A stretch of 64,000 nucleotides of DNA from Paenibacillus xylanexedens (GTDB lineage: Bacteria; Bacillota; Bacilli; Paenibacillales; Paenibacillaceae), in the NCBI RefSeq assembly GCF_017874615.1, contig NZ_JAGIKV010000003.1, positions 1-64,000 of the forward strand, written 5' to 3'. Both the position numbers and the translations under genes were made by a program. Each line of letters begins with the position of its first letter. Position 1 is the stretch's first letter. Below, one piece after another: positions 24,680-32,377 of the stretch. The notes under the pieces are model-generated. The model worked only from the letters and a program-made list of their open reading frames with translations, made no database searches and was not told the DNA's origin.

Positions 24680-25744
24680 ATGTTCAAAGTAAAGCTGGCA
24701 AAGGTGGTAATATCTCTCGCACTTTTCGGTACCTTGTTTTCTATTCCGGGGGTGCCTGATGCTCGTGCTGCAGATGCAAGTTGTCCGAATGGTTATGTAG
24801 GTCTGACGTTTGATGATGGCCCATCTGGAAATACAACAAACATGCTTAACGCGTTGAAGCAGGCTGGCTTACGGGCAACGATGTTCAATGTTGGACAAAA
24901 TGCACAAAATAATAAATCTCTGGTTTCTGCACAAGTAGCAGCTGGTATGTGGATTGGCAATCATTCCTATACACATCCAAACATGACCACATTAAACAGT
25001 TCTCAGATGTCGTCAGAGATTACTCGGACACAGCAGACGATCCAGTCCATTACCGGAAGTTCCCCTAAACTGTTCAGACCTCCTTATGGTGCGACAAATG
25101 CGACCTTGAAATCCGTTGTGAGCCAAAACGGTCTGAAGGAAGTACTGTGGAACGTAGATTCCCAAGACTGGAATGGTGCTAGCGCAGCCCAGATCGTGGC
25201 AGCTGTGAACACGATGAAAAGTGGTGACGTCATACTAATGCATGATCAGTACCAGACGACACTTCAGGCCATTCCGCAGATTGCACAAAATCTGAAGAAT
25301 CGTGGCCTTTGCTCAGGTATGATCTCATCAACTACCGGTCGGGCAGTCGCACCCGATAATAGCACTACCAATCCCCCGAATAACGGAACAAAAGTGGAAG
25401 CTGAGAACATGACCAAAGGTGGACAATACACCGGCAATATCAGTTCTCCTTTCAATGGTGTGGTCCTTTATGCCAACAATGATTTGGTTAAATACACTCA
25501 GAATTTTGCAACGAGCACTCATAATTTCTCGCTTCGTGGAGCTTCAAACAATGCCAATATGGCTAGAGTTGATTTGAAGATTGGCGGACAGACGAAGGGA
25601 ACCTTTTACTTTGGCGGAAGCGCTCCAGCGGTTTATACCCTGAATAATATCAGTCATGGGACGGGAAATCAGGTCATTGAATTGGTTGTAACAGCCGATG
25701 ACGGGACATGGGATATATACATCGATTACTTGGAAATACATTAA
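24680..25744 (+). CDS. Secreted CE4 polysaccharide deacetylase with CBM36 xylan-binding module
   Basis: A signal peptide (cleavage near A30-A31) leads into a NodB/CE4 domain with T43-F-D45-D46-G-P, H95-x-x-x-H99, R133-P-P-Y-G137, D160 and L-M-H188-D, a complete catalytic set. A P-N-N-G linker follows, then residues 238-354 resemble CBM36 of Paenibacillus XynD (E-A-E-N-M start, N-F-S-L-R-G-A-S, V-T-A-D-D-G-T-W-D end), a calcium-dependent xylan binder. The likely role is removal of acetyl groups from xylan outside the cell, though a chitin-type substrate is possible. Confidence 0.9.
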   Translation: MFKVKLAKVVISLALFGTLFSIPGVPDARAADASCPNGYVGLTFDDGPSGNTTNMLNALKQAGLRATMFNVGQNAQNNKSLVSAQVAAGMWIGNHSYTHPNMTTLNSSQMSSEITRTQQTIQSITGSSPKLFRPPYGATNATLKSVVSQNGLKEVLWNVDSQDWNGASAAQIVAAVNTMKSGDVILMHDQYQTTLQAIPQIAQNLKNRGLCSGMISSTTGRAVAPDNSTTNPPNNGTKVEAENMTKGGQYTGNISSPFNGVVLYANNDLVKYTQNFATSTHNFSLRGASNNANMARVDLKIGGQTKGTFYFGGSAPAVYTLNNISHGTGNQVIELVVTADDGTWDIYIDYLEIH

Positions 25745-25780
25745 CAAGCTCAAGGTTGATTGAAAAATAATGCATTATGA

Positions 25781-25826
25781 TGAAATCCCGTTGGGTTGAC
25801 CCAATGGGGTTTCATTATGTTTTTTG
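25781..25826 (+). terminator. Terminator after the esterase gene
   Basis: A 16 bp imperfect stem (25781-25796 with 25799-25814, tiny loop) is followed by ATTATG and a T-run to 25826. Confidence 0.85.
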
Positions 25827-25935
25827 CTATTTTGTAACACAAAAGTGGAAGGAAAACATTTATAATGGATGAAATTGTATGTGAAGAATCTGGTTTCTAT
25901 TGAAAAATTTCATTGAATGGGAGTGAAATCATCAA

Positions 25936-26466
25936 ATGATCATCATGATTAATGGAGCGTTTGGTTCGGGAAAAACTTCTGCAGCAGAAGCACTTCAGCC
26001 CTTAATTGCAAACAGCATGATTTACGATCCTGAAGAAATAGGTTATATGCTCAGAAAACTTCTTCCGGAGAATTGTAGAGAGGAAAGGGAACGTACGGAT
26101 GATTTTCAAGATATCGATTTATGGAAAATGCTAACCGTAAAGACGGCTAAAGAAGTAAAGCAGAGATACAACAGACACTTAATTATCCCCATGACCATCT
26201 ATAAAGAGGAAAACTTTAATTACATCTATAACGGGTTGAAAGAGATCGATCAGGACATTCATCATTTTTGCCTTACGGCTACAGAAGAGACGATTTATCA
26301 TCGTTTGGCTAAACGTGGAGATGAATATGGAGGCTGGCAGTATCAACAAGCACCAAAGTGTGTTGAAGCTTTCAAAGATGAACAATTTCAAACTCGCATT
26401 ATTACCGATCATCTGGAGACTAGTGAAATCATAGAACTCATATTGAGGAAGGTCCTATCCAAATAA
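25936..26466 (+). CDS. TmrB-like P-loop ATPase, 176 aa
   Basis: The N-terminal N-G-A-F-G-S-G-K-T-S Walker A loop (residues 6-15) and the D-P-E-E-I-G-Y-M-L-R segment match TmrB of B. subtilis, an ATP-binding protein that protects against tunicamycin. The later H-R-L-A-K-R-G-D-E lid and the I-I-T-D-H end also fit. AATGGGAGTG is a moderate ribosome binding site. Homologues are common in Bacillales, and resistance in this organism is not shown. Confidence 0.8.
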   Translation: MIIMINGAFGSGKTSAAEALQPLIANSMIYDPEEIGYMLRKLLPENCREERERTDDFQDIDLWKMLTVKTAKEVKQRYNRHLIIPMTIYKEENFNYIYNGLKEIDQDIHHFCLTATEETIYHRLAKRGDEYGGWQYQQAPKCVEAFKDEQFQTRIITDHLETSEIIELILRKVLSK

Positions 26467-26499
26467 TTATCATTTTTTATTAAGGAATATTTTAGGATG

Positions 26500-26714
26500 A
26501 TGATTGTACATGTACTCTTAAGAAAAGAGTGGGAAGCCGCGTTGATTAATGGAATTCTAAAATAAAGTCAGAAGCTATATGGGAAGATCTGTATAATGAA
26601 GGCAGGGAATATCCTCATATTTACGGTGAATTAAATCTAGACGCGGTATTTCATACATATGATGAAGACATGAACAGAAGAGGATGGAACCTAATTGACG
26701 ACAGTGACTTTTGA
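26500..26714 (+). pseudogene. DUF952 gene with internal deletion and frameshift
   Basis: The first 21 codons (M-I-V-H-V-L-L-R-K-E-W-E-A-A-L-I-N-G) match the normal DUF952 N-terminus and run into TAA at 26563-26565. A different frame from 26568 then encodes the normal family C-terminus with Y-P-H-I-Y-G-E-L-N-L-D-A-V. Roughly 50 central residues, including F-I-H-C-S, are absent. The pieces abut, so a single deletion is likely. The 3' end overlaps the start of the GNAT gene at 26695. Confidence 0.7.
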
Positions 26715-27189
26715 AGAGGTAACCGAACAGCACCTCCCTGAAATTAGAGAGATTTATAACTATTATGTAATGAATACAACGATTTCGTTTCATACGGAGG
26801 AATTAGATATTGATCAGATTAAATCCTCTGTGATGAACAAGGATACGCGGTATAAAACTTATGTAATTCTTGAAAACAATCAAATGATGGGTTATGTTCT
26901 GATCACCCAATATAAGAGTAAACAGGCATATGACATTTGCGGTGAAGTCACCATATATTTGAAGCCCGATATTTTGGGAAAAGGCTTGGGGAAACAAGCA
27001 CTACGTTTTATTGAGAAGATTGCAAAAGAACAAGGATTCCATACCTTAATTGCGACGATTTGCATGGAGAATACAAGAAGTAAATCATTATTTGAGAGAA
27101 ATGGTTATGAACAATGTGCTCTGTTTAAAGAGATTGGATATAAATTCGATAGAAAACTGGATATTGGAAGTTTCCAAAAGATATTGTAA
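26695..27189 (+). CDS. GNAT acetyltransferase, phosphinothricin-acetyltransferase-like
   Basis: The N-terminus E-I-R-E-I-Y-N-Y-Y-V-M-N-T-T-I-S-F-H is the hallmark of the Pat/YwnH group, followed by V-T-I-Y-L-K-P and the acetyl-CoA loop L-G-K-G-L-G-K-Q-A-L, and S-L-F-E-R-N-G-Y with a K-E-I-G-Y-K end. Such enzymes acetylate phosphinothricin or methionine sulfoximine. The start is a TTG at 26695 or a GTG at 26704; both lie in the DUF952 remnant, with AGAGGATGG upstream. Confidence 0.85.
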   Translation: MTTVTFEEVTEQHLPEIREIYNYYVMNTTISFHTEELDIDQIKSSVMNKDTRYKTYVILENNQMMGYVLITQYKSKQAYDICGEVTIYLKPDILGKGLGKQALRFIEKIAKEQGFHTLIATICMENTRSKSLFERNGYEQCALFKEIGYKFDRKLDIGSFQKIL

Positions 27190-27201
27190 GGAGAATACGA
27201 A

Positions 27202-27732
27202 ATGAGTAGAAACCTATATATTATATCTGGACCCCCTGGAGTAGGGAAATCTACAACTTCCAAGCTGCTGGTTCAGACTTTAGATAAAAGTGCTTACATT
27301 TCTGGAGATGCGGTTAGTCACTTTCCGGTCAAAGGGCGAGGTAAACCCTGGCTTGATAAGGATACAAACGACCTAACTTGGAAAAATATATCTAGTCTAG
27401 TGAAAAACTTATTGGATTATAAATACGATGTTGTTCTGGACTATGTGGCCCTTCCGGAAGACATTGATGGATTAATGACAGAATTGGCAGACTATCATGT
27501 TCGCATAATCTATGTTGTACTCATGGTTGATCGTCAAACCATTATTCGTAGAGACCGTCTAAGAGCAGAAGAATATCAAATGAAAGAAAGAAGTATAATT
27601 CTGCTGGATGAGTTTGAAAATCATCCGGATCTGAGAGTAGATAACAAGCTGTATACTAATCATTTTACAGAAGAACAATTATCTGAAATAGTAAGTGGAA
27701 TTATAAATGATGAGAAGTATCGATTGAAATAA
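27202..27732 (+). CDS. P-loop kinase-like protein, 176 aa
   Basis: A Walker A loop G-P-P-G-V-G-K-S-T-T lies at residues 10-19 in the zeta-toxin/APS-kinase-like AAA_33 style, with I-S-G-D-A-V after it and R-R-D-R-L-R-A in the lid region. It would phosphorylate a small molecule or protein. It follows the GNAT gene by 12 bases with AAGGAG, so the two are co-transcribed. Substrate unknown; antibiotic kinase is one possibility. Confidence 0.8.
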   Translation: MSRNLYIISGPPGVGKSTTSKLLVQTLDKSAYISGDAVSHFPVKGRGKPWLDKDTNDLTWKNISSLVKNLLDYKYDVVLDYVALPEDIDGLMTELADYHVRIIYVVLMVDRQTIIRRDRLRAEEYQMKERSIILLDEFENHPDLRVDNKLYTNHFTEEQLSEIVSGIINDEKYRLK

Positions 27733-27780
27733 CTGTACTGTTATTATGCTTCGAATTGAAAATGATAAGAGGGTGAACAG

Positions 27781-28248
27781 ATGAACAGAGGAATACGTTT
27801 TGAAATACCAAACGCCTATGGTCGCTTTCTTGGGGAGATTTTAAAACCAATGGAAGTATCTAATTTCGATTGGTTTATTGGTGAGGAGGAGTCCTATTTC
27901 GTTGTTGATGATACGTTAGGGGATAGTCTTTTTCCAGATATGATTATGGGTATGAATGGAGAAGAATTACAGAAGCTTATTGATAACAACGAGTATTATT
28001 TAATATTTGCGGATTTAAAAGCATTTCCAAAAGGCACACAAATAACAGATATTATCACCTATGAAGATTATATGTTGAGTGACTGTCAGATGGTTCTTCT
28101 TGTGATCGATAGTACCTACGTCACGGTTTATTGTAAAGATTTAGAGAAAGTCGAGGAATTGTATAATCATATAAATAGACAGGGATTTGAATCTCTCGAA
28201 TATTTAACAGATGAGAATGATGCTAGGACAAAACTATCGGTCTGGTGA
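27781..28248 (+). CDS. DUF2691 family protein, 155 aa
   Basis: The sequence fits DUF2691 as I remember it: R-G-I-R-F-E-I-P-N start, F-L-G-E-I-L-K-P, Y-Y-L-I-F-A-D-L-K-A-F-P-K-G, S-D-C-Q-M-V-L-L-V-I-D-S-T-Y-V-T-V-Y-C-K-D and the T-D-E-N-D-A-R-T-K-L-S-V-W ending. Function unknown. It is cytoplasmic and acidic. The hairpin at 28255-28297 follows the stop and probably ends the operon 26695-28248. Confidence 0.75.
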   Translation: MNRGIRFEIPNAYGRFLGEILKPMEVSNFDWFIGEEESYFVVDDTLGDSLFPDMIMGMNGEELQKLIDNNEYYLIFADLKAFPKGTQITDIITYEDYMLSDCQMVLLVIDSTYVTVYCKDLEKVEELYNHINRQGFESLEYLTDENDARTKLSVW

Positions 28249-28254
28249 TAAAGG

Positions 28255-28297
28255 AGCATGGGATTAACTGCTAAGGTTTGATAGACTATCCCATGCT
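28255..28297 (+). terminator. Terminator-like hairpin after the DUF2691 gene
   Basis: A perfect 10 bp stem pairs 28255-28264 with 28288-28297, with a 23-base loop followed only by TTTC, so termination may be weak. Confidence 0.5.
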
Positions 28298-28308
28298 TTC
28301 GTTGATAT

Positions 28309-28348
28309 GCGTTAACATAGCGTTGAGTTTAGTGTTAGGTGTTAACGC
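28309..28348. repeat. Perfect 9 bp inverted repeat GCGTTAACA
   Basis: GCGTTAACA at 28309-28317 is repeated inverted at 28340-28348 around a 22-base spacer containing further GTTAG/GTTGAG-like motifs. Confidence 0.6.
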
Positions 28349-28397
28349 TAACGAACCTGACACGTCTTATTCGGGAATTTGAAACGCCCTCCGAAAT

Positions 28398-28541
28398 CTA
28401 AGGAATCTGAGACACGCTATACCAGAAAAAATAGCCTTTTGTAGCGTTTTTGTCAGATGATTGTGGGAATTAAGATGTCTCATGTTCCTTACAATTTTAA
28501 AAGAGGACGTGAGGGCCGAATAAGATGTCCTGTGTTCCTTA
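28398..28541. repeat. Compound intergenic repeat element
   Basis: A 17-base sequence at 28398-28414 (CTAAGGAATCTGAGACA) recurs inverted and imperfect at 28476-28491. A 21-base unit at 28471-28491 recurs directly at 28521-28541 with four differences, start to start 50 bases. I recall similar short elements between Paenibacillus genes. Of the whole gap 28298-28720, the part after this repeat contains only a 36-codon open frame at 28543-28653 that reads like protein but has no start codon or named family. Confidence 0.5.
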
Positions 28542-28720
28542 GAAAATCGCCTGGCCATGCGCCAGCATCAGTCACCCTGAACTTCAGCAATTTTCGGACA
28601 GTAAGCTGGCACCCAACATCGTTTACTTGCCTGAGTTTGAAGACACACTCTAGTCCGTTTCCCCATGATATTTGAATGTTTATGAATACGATTACATCTT
28701 TATGAAGCTGGGGAATTGCC

Positions 28721-28951
28721 TTGTCTGATTACTATTGGGATGACCAAATTGAATATCTGAGAAATATGCGGTGGCTTTACTATAACGATGATTATCTTGA
28801 ATTTTTGTTTTTGGTTCAACGTGTATGGAAGATTGAAAATTTAGTATATATTATCAACTTGGTTAACCTATTCTCCGAACATGAAAATTACATCGGGAAT
28901 TGTGACGAGATAGGTGTTCTGCTTTTATTACACATAAGGAGGTACACATGA
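28721..28951 (+). pseudogene. Methyltransferase N-terminal remnant, 76 codons
   Basis: The opening S-D-Y-Y-W-D-D-Q-I-E-Y-L-R-N and L-Y-Y-N-D-D-Y-L-E-F-L segments match, from memory, the N-terminus of Firmicute SAM methyltransferases. In those the next residues are V-W-K-I-x-x-P followed by the D-x-G-C-G-Y-G SAM motif. Here the frame reads V-W-K-I-E-N-L-V-Y-I-I and then loses the motif and about 200 residues. The start is a TTG behind GGGG. The end overlaps the ribosome binding site of the next gene. Confidence 0.45.
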
Positions 28952-29307
28952 TGATATATAGGAGAAAAACTTATATTATTGCGACTTCTTTTGTAGAAGA
29001 GTTTAATGCTCTATTTAATGATATTTTGCTGCCATCCCAGTTGAAATACGGATCAAGACTTATTGGGAGATGGCACACACCAATCGATGATGAAACTAGC
29101 GAAATTTTTGCGATGTGGGAATACGATACCTTTGAACAATACGAAGATATTGAGAAAAAGATAAAATCAGATACAGAACACGTAAAGCGAGTTCAAGCCC
29201 GTTTTGATCAGATTGGAAGACATCGGTATGAAGAAGTATTTCGTGACGAGATAAGGCAAGTGTTTTTCACATCGACAGTAGATCGCGATCAAACGATTTT
29301 GAAATAA
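28948..29307 (+). CDS. NIPSNAP family protein, 119 aa
   Basis: The layout Y-R-R-K-T-Y-I-I at the start, L-L-P-S-Q-L-K-Y-G-S-R-L-I-G-R-W and I-F-A-M-W-E-Y-D-T-F-E-Q-Y fits the NIPSNAP ferredoxin-like fold, found in small stress or metabolic proteins. AGGAGG is 6-9 bases before the paired ATG codons. It has no catalytic motif, and its role is unknown. Confidence 0.8.
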   Translation: MMIYRRKTYIIATSFVEEFNALFNDILLPSQLKYGSRLIGRWHTPIDDETSEIFAMWEYDTFEQYEDIEKKIKSDTEHVKRVQARFDQIGRHRYEEVFRDEIRQVFFTSTVDRDQTILK

Positions 29308-29330
29308 ATGAATAAGGAGTTGAGAGAAAG

Positions 29331-29828
29331 ATGCAGACAGAACGACTTATATTTCGGAAATATACCAAAAATGATTTTGATTTACTTTTTGAGATGACTC
29401 ATGAGCCAAATATGATGAAATTTATAAGACATGGAGGACCCTGGACCAAGGAAGAAACCATGCAAAGCCTGGAAAAGTTCATCAACTGGAATAAAGATGA
29501 TAAAGGGCTGTTCCTCGCATTTAATAAAGAGGATAACAAGTTAATTGGAACCTCTGGACTGATTCCTCAAATCATTGAAGGCAATGATGAGCTTGAAGTT
29601 GGTTACTGGGTTGTAGAGCAATACTGGGGAATGGGTTATGGTTATGAACAAGCAAAAGCGTGGAAAGAATATGGCATGGATCACTTGAAACAGAAAAGAT
29701 TAATATCTTTAATTCAACATGGCAATGTGGGTTCTATGAAAGTCGCGCAAAAGAATGGCATGAAACACGAGAAGGACGTAGATATAATTGGGAAAAATGT
29801 AGCAGTATACTCGATTGAGGTGAAGTGA
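29331..29828 (+). CDS. GNAT acetyltransferase (RimJ/RimL type), 165 aa
   Basis: Q-T-E-R-L-I-F-R-K-Y start, I-G-T-S-G-L-I-P, E-L-E-V-G-Y-W-V and the acetyl-CoA loop Y-W-G-M-G-Y-G-Y-E-Q-A mark the RimJ/L group. N-V-G-S-M-K-V-A-Q-K-N-G-M completes motif B. It heads a tight + strand cluster 29331-31394 in which each gene overlaps or nearly touches the next. Acceptor unknown. Confidence 0.88.
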   Translation: MQTERLIFRKYTKNDFDLLFEMTHEPNMMKFIRHGGPWTKEETMQSLEKFINWNKDDKGLFLAFNKEDNKLIGTSGLIPQIIEGNDELEVGYWVVEQYWGMGYGYEQAKAWKEYGMDHLKQKRLISLIQHGNVGSMKVAQKNGMKHEKDVDIIGKNVAVYSIEVK

Positions 29829-29830
29829 AC

Positions 29831-30373
29831 ATGACTCCTTTTCCTGAACTTGAAACCAAAGGACTGCTGTTAAGAGAGATTAAACAGAGTGATTCCCAGG
29901 ATATATTTCAATATTTTTCGTCAGATGAAGTTACAAGATTCTACGATGTAGAAAGTTTCACAACTATAAAACAAGCAGAAGAACTTATACAAAGGTGGAA
30001 AGAACGATTCGAAAATGGTCAGGTTATTCGCTGGGGAATTGCTTTGAAATCGGATAACAGAATTATTGGAACATGCGGATTTCATGGTTGGATGAAACAA
30101 CATCATAAAGCTGTGTTGGGATATGAGTTAGCACCAGAGTTCTGGCGGCAGGGTTACATGACCGAGGTAACTCAGAAAATCGTTGAATATGGATTCAAGA
30201 ACCTTGAATTAAACAGAATTGAAGCATTTGTAGAGCCAGAGAACGCGGGATCAAGAAAGTTGCTTGAGAAAATTGGTTTCAGTGAAGAAGGCATATTGAA
30301 AGAACATTATTATTGGAAAAATCGATTTGTTGATAATGTCATCTATGCATTTTTGAAGAAAGAATATGTATGA
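29831..30373 (+). CDS. GNAT acetyltransferase (RimJ/RimL type), 180 aa
   Basis: L-E-T-K-G-L-L-L-R-E-I start, G-T-C-G-F-H-G-W, L-G-Y-E-L-A-P-E-F-W-R-Q-G-Y-M-T-E and N-A-G-S-R-K-L-L-E-K-I-G-F are typical of ribosomal-protein or small-molecule RimJ/L acetyltransferases. ATG 29831 follows GAGGTG; an upstream in-frame GTG at 29825 overlaps the previous stop. The stop overlaps the next ATG by 4 bases. Confidence 0.9.
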   Translation: MTPFPELETKGLLLREIKQSDSQDIFQYFSSDEVTRFYDVESFTTIKQAEELIQRWKERFENGQVIRWGIALKSDNRIIGTCGFHGWMKQHHKAVLGYELAPEFWRQGYMTEVTQKIVEYGFKNLELNRIEAFVEPENAGSRKLLEKIGFSEEGILKEHYYWKNRFVDNVIYAFLKKEYV

Positions 30374-30939
30374 GAATACGAATTATTGGATCTTGCGGTA
30401 GTGGGAAATCAACATTAGCCAAAGAATTGTCGGATAAATACGGTATACCTTCCTATGAATTAGACAATCTCATATGGGACAGAAGCGCCGAAAATCTGAG
30501 ATATCCTGAAAGTGTTAGGGATGATTCGATCCAATCTATTATCAGTTCAGAGGCTTGGATTATAGAAGGAGTGCAGTGCAAAGATTGGACCATTAAGTCC
30601 ATCCAGGAAGCGGATTTGATTTTTGTATTAGCTCCAAATGTTTTCATTAGAGATTATCGGATTATAAAAAGGTTTGTATTGTCCAGAATGGGTTTGCAAC
30701 CGTGGAATTACAAGCAGTCATTCAAGAACTTATGCAAGATGATTGTGAAATGGAACCATCAATATAATACAGAAGAAGTTATATGTACAATTAACAAAAA
30801 CCATAAGACTGCAACAATCACGAAGAATAAAAAACAAGCGATACAGTTGATTGAACATCATTTGGAAGTGGTTGTAAGTGAAATTGAAAAGAACTTTAGA
30901 ATCAAACAAGGATTGTCGAAAGAGGAGATGCAGTGGTGA
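30370..30939 (+). CDS. Small P-loop kinase (topology modulation/FlaR-like), 189 aa
   Basis: The Walker A loop G7-S-C-G-S-G-K13-S-T15 is intact, followed by Y-E-L-D-N-L-I-W-D, where the Asp precedes the substrate site, and R-D-Y-R-I-I-K-R-F. It belongs to the adenylate-kinase-like family annotated as DNA topology modulation proteins. It starts at ATGA overlapping the GNAT stop and overlaps the next GNAT by 7 bases. It is the intact homologue of the remnant at 78-515. Confidence 0.85.
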   Translation: MRIRIIGSCGSGKSTLAKELSDKYGIPSYELDNLIWDRSAENLRYPESVRDDSIQSIISSEAWIIEGVQCKDWTIKSIQEADLIFVLAPNVFIRDYRIIKRFVLSRMGLQPWNYKQSFKNLCKMIVKWNHQYNTEEVICTINKNHKTATITKNKKQAIQLIEHHLEVVVSEIEKNFRIKQGLSKEEMQW

Positions 30940-31394
30940 ATATAAGAATACAACCAGTCACCCGAGAGAATTGGGAAGAGGCGCTGAAGATCTCTTTGTA
31001 TGAACACCAAGTCTCATTAGTTCCATCTGTTATTGAGGGGATCGCTTACGCCTATATAAAACCGTGGGATGAAGCATTTGATCCTTACGTACTTGAGATT
31101 GATGGTAAGATATTTGGTTTCTTTTATCTGAGTTATACGCCAGATAGTACAGATAATTACTGGATTGGTGGTTTTCAAATCGATCAATCCTATCAAGGCA
31201 AAGGAATGGGAAAGAGCGCTATAAGAGCCATTCTAGATTACATTACAAAACAGCATCCGTTGTGCAAGGTTATTTCATTAACGGTTGAACGTGATAACGA
31301 AATAGCACAAAATTTGTATAAGAGCATGTCCTTCATTAGTGAGAACAGAACCAATTCAGATGATGAAGTGATCTACAGGTTGGAAATAAAATGA
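30933..31394 (+). CDS. GNAT acetyltransferase (spermidine/Blt type), 153 aa
   Basis: V-T-R-E-N-W-E-E-A-L-K-I start, N-Y-W-I-G-G-F-Q-I, the acetyl-CoA loop Q-S-Y-Q-G-K-G-M-G-K and N-E-I-A-Q-N-L-Y-K-S-M-S-F. It resembles the gene at 12605 in layout. Starts at GTG 30933 (or 30936) with AGAGGAG upstream, overlapping the kinase gene. Polyamines are possible acceptors. Confidence 0.87.
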   Translation: MVNIRIQPVTRENWEEALKISLYEHQVSLVPSVIEGIAYAYIKPWDEAFDPYVLEIDGKIFGFFYLSYTPDSTDNYWIGGFQIDQSYQGKGMGKSAIRAILDYITKQHPLCKVISLTVERDNEIAQNLYKSMSFISENRTNSDDEVIYRLEIK

Positions 31395-31397
31395 TAG

Positions 31398-31529
31398 ACT
31401 CAATATCTCAGAGGGCAATATATCTTTGTTAACCAAAAGCAAGGATTGGTTGCGGTATTCACAACGATTATATCCGATGATAGCTTGTTACCACTTCAAT
31501 GGTTTAACAATTATATATTGAAAAAATAG
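31398..31529 (+). pseudogene. Serine hydrolase/beta-lactamase-family C-terminal remnant
   Basis: In this frame, G-Q-Y-I-F-V-N-Q-K-Q-G-L-V-A-V-F-T matches the last strands of serine hydrolases of the beta-lactamase (class C/PBP) superfamily, followed by L-Q-W-F-N-N-Y-I-L, the usual ending. The upstream frame is closed by TAG at 31395, so only about 44 C-terminal codons remain, without the S-x-x-K and Y-x-N catalytic motifs. Confidence 0.55.
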
Positions 31530-31549
31530 TTGTTTATGGGAGAGATAAC

Positions 31550-32017
31550 ATGAGCCACTGGTTTGATCTAGATGAACTTGATCCAGAGTTAATCAAATTT
31601 GCAGTTATGATCGCTAAATACAATAATAAATTCATCATTATAAAAAATAGGAAAAGAGGAGGTTGGGAGATCCCAGGAGGCAACAAAGAAATAGGGGAAA
31701 CACTTTTACACACGGCAAGTCGAGAACTCTATGAAGAGACAGGGGCAGTACACTTCGAATTAATACCTTATGGTGTATATGAATGGAATGGGAGCTTTGG
31801 TATGGTTTCTTATGCTGAGGTTAAATTGCTGGAGAGCTTACCGGAGTCTGAAATCGATGAAATAAAGCTTGTGGATGTATTACCTGAAGGGATGAACTTC
31901 GGAGATATGTTTTATCGTTTCTCAGACAGATGGGATGGACTTGAGAACCATAAGCTTAAGAAATACACTATCGAAATAAATCATTTGAATGAGTTACCTG
32001 AAATTAAAATAAGCTAG
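31550..32017 (+). CDS. Nudix hydrolase, 155 aa
   Basis: The Nudix box is complete at residues 44-66: G44, E50, R58-E59, E62-E63 and G65. W39-E-I-P-G-G precedes it as in 8-oxo-dGTP diphosphatase-type members. AGAGATAAC is a weak ribosome binding site. It is unrelated at the ends to the Nudix gene at 1187. Substrate unknown. Confidence 0.88.
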   Translation: MSHWFDLDELDPELIKFAVMIAKYNNKFIIIKNRKRGGWEIPGGNKEIGETLLHTASRELYEETGAVHFELIPYGVYEWNGSFGMVSYAEVKLLESLPESEIDEIKLVDVLPEGMNFGDMFYRFSDRWDGLENHKLKKYTIEINHLNELPEIKIS

Positions 32018-32067
32018 TTTTAGTTGGAGGAACTCTGTTTTGAAACTAAAGGAGATGAAAAGAACTA

Positions 32068-32337
32068 GTGAATAAGAATAAGGGACTCATCAGGTCACTA
32101 TTACTTTTATTGATTTTAATTTTGTTATGGAATTCCTTTCGAACTTCAATTTTTGAAGCAGTTACTGTTCAAAAGATTAATGAAAATGAAATGACTGTAA
32201 TTAATTTTAATAATCTTGAAAGAACAATAGCCGTTCCAATGGATATGTCAAAACTAATTGAAGAGAACAAGGAATACACTATTTTGTACGATAAAAGGGT
32301 CTTTGATAAATACAGACTTCGATCAATAAAGCCATAG
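32068..32337 (+). CDS. Small membrane-anchored protein, 89 aa
   Basis: A GTG start behind AAAGGAG. Residues 9-24 form a single hydrophobic helix, leaving about 60 residues outside, predicted beta-strand rich (E-M-T-V-I-N-F, T-I-A-V-P-M). No lipobox. Unknown function; similar short extracytoplasmic proteins are common in Bacillales. Confidence 0.65.
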   Translation: MNKNKGLIRSLLLLLILILLWNSFRTSIFEAVTVQKINENEMTVINFNNLERTIAVPMDMSKLIEENKEYTILYDKRVFDKYRLRSIKP

Positions 32338-32377
32338 GATCTTAGAAATAACATGGGGAAGGAGAGATGCAACAATC

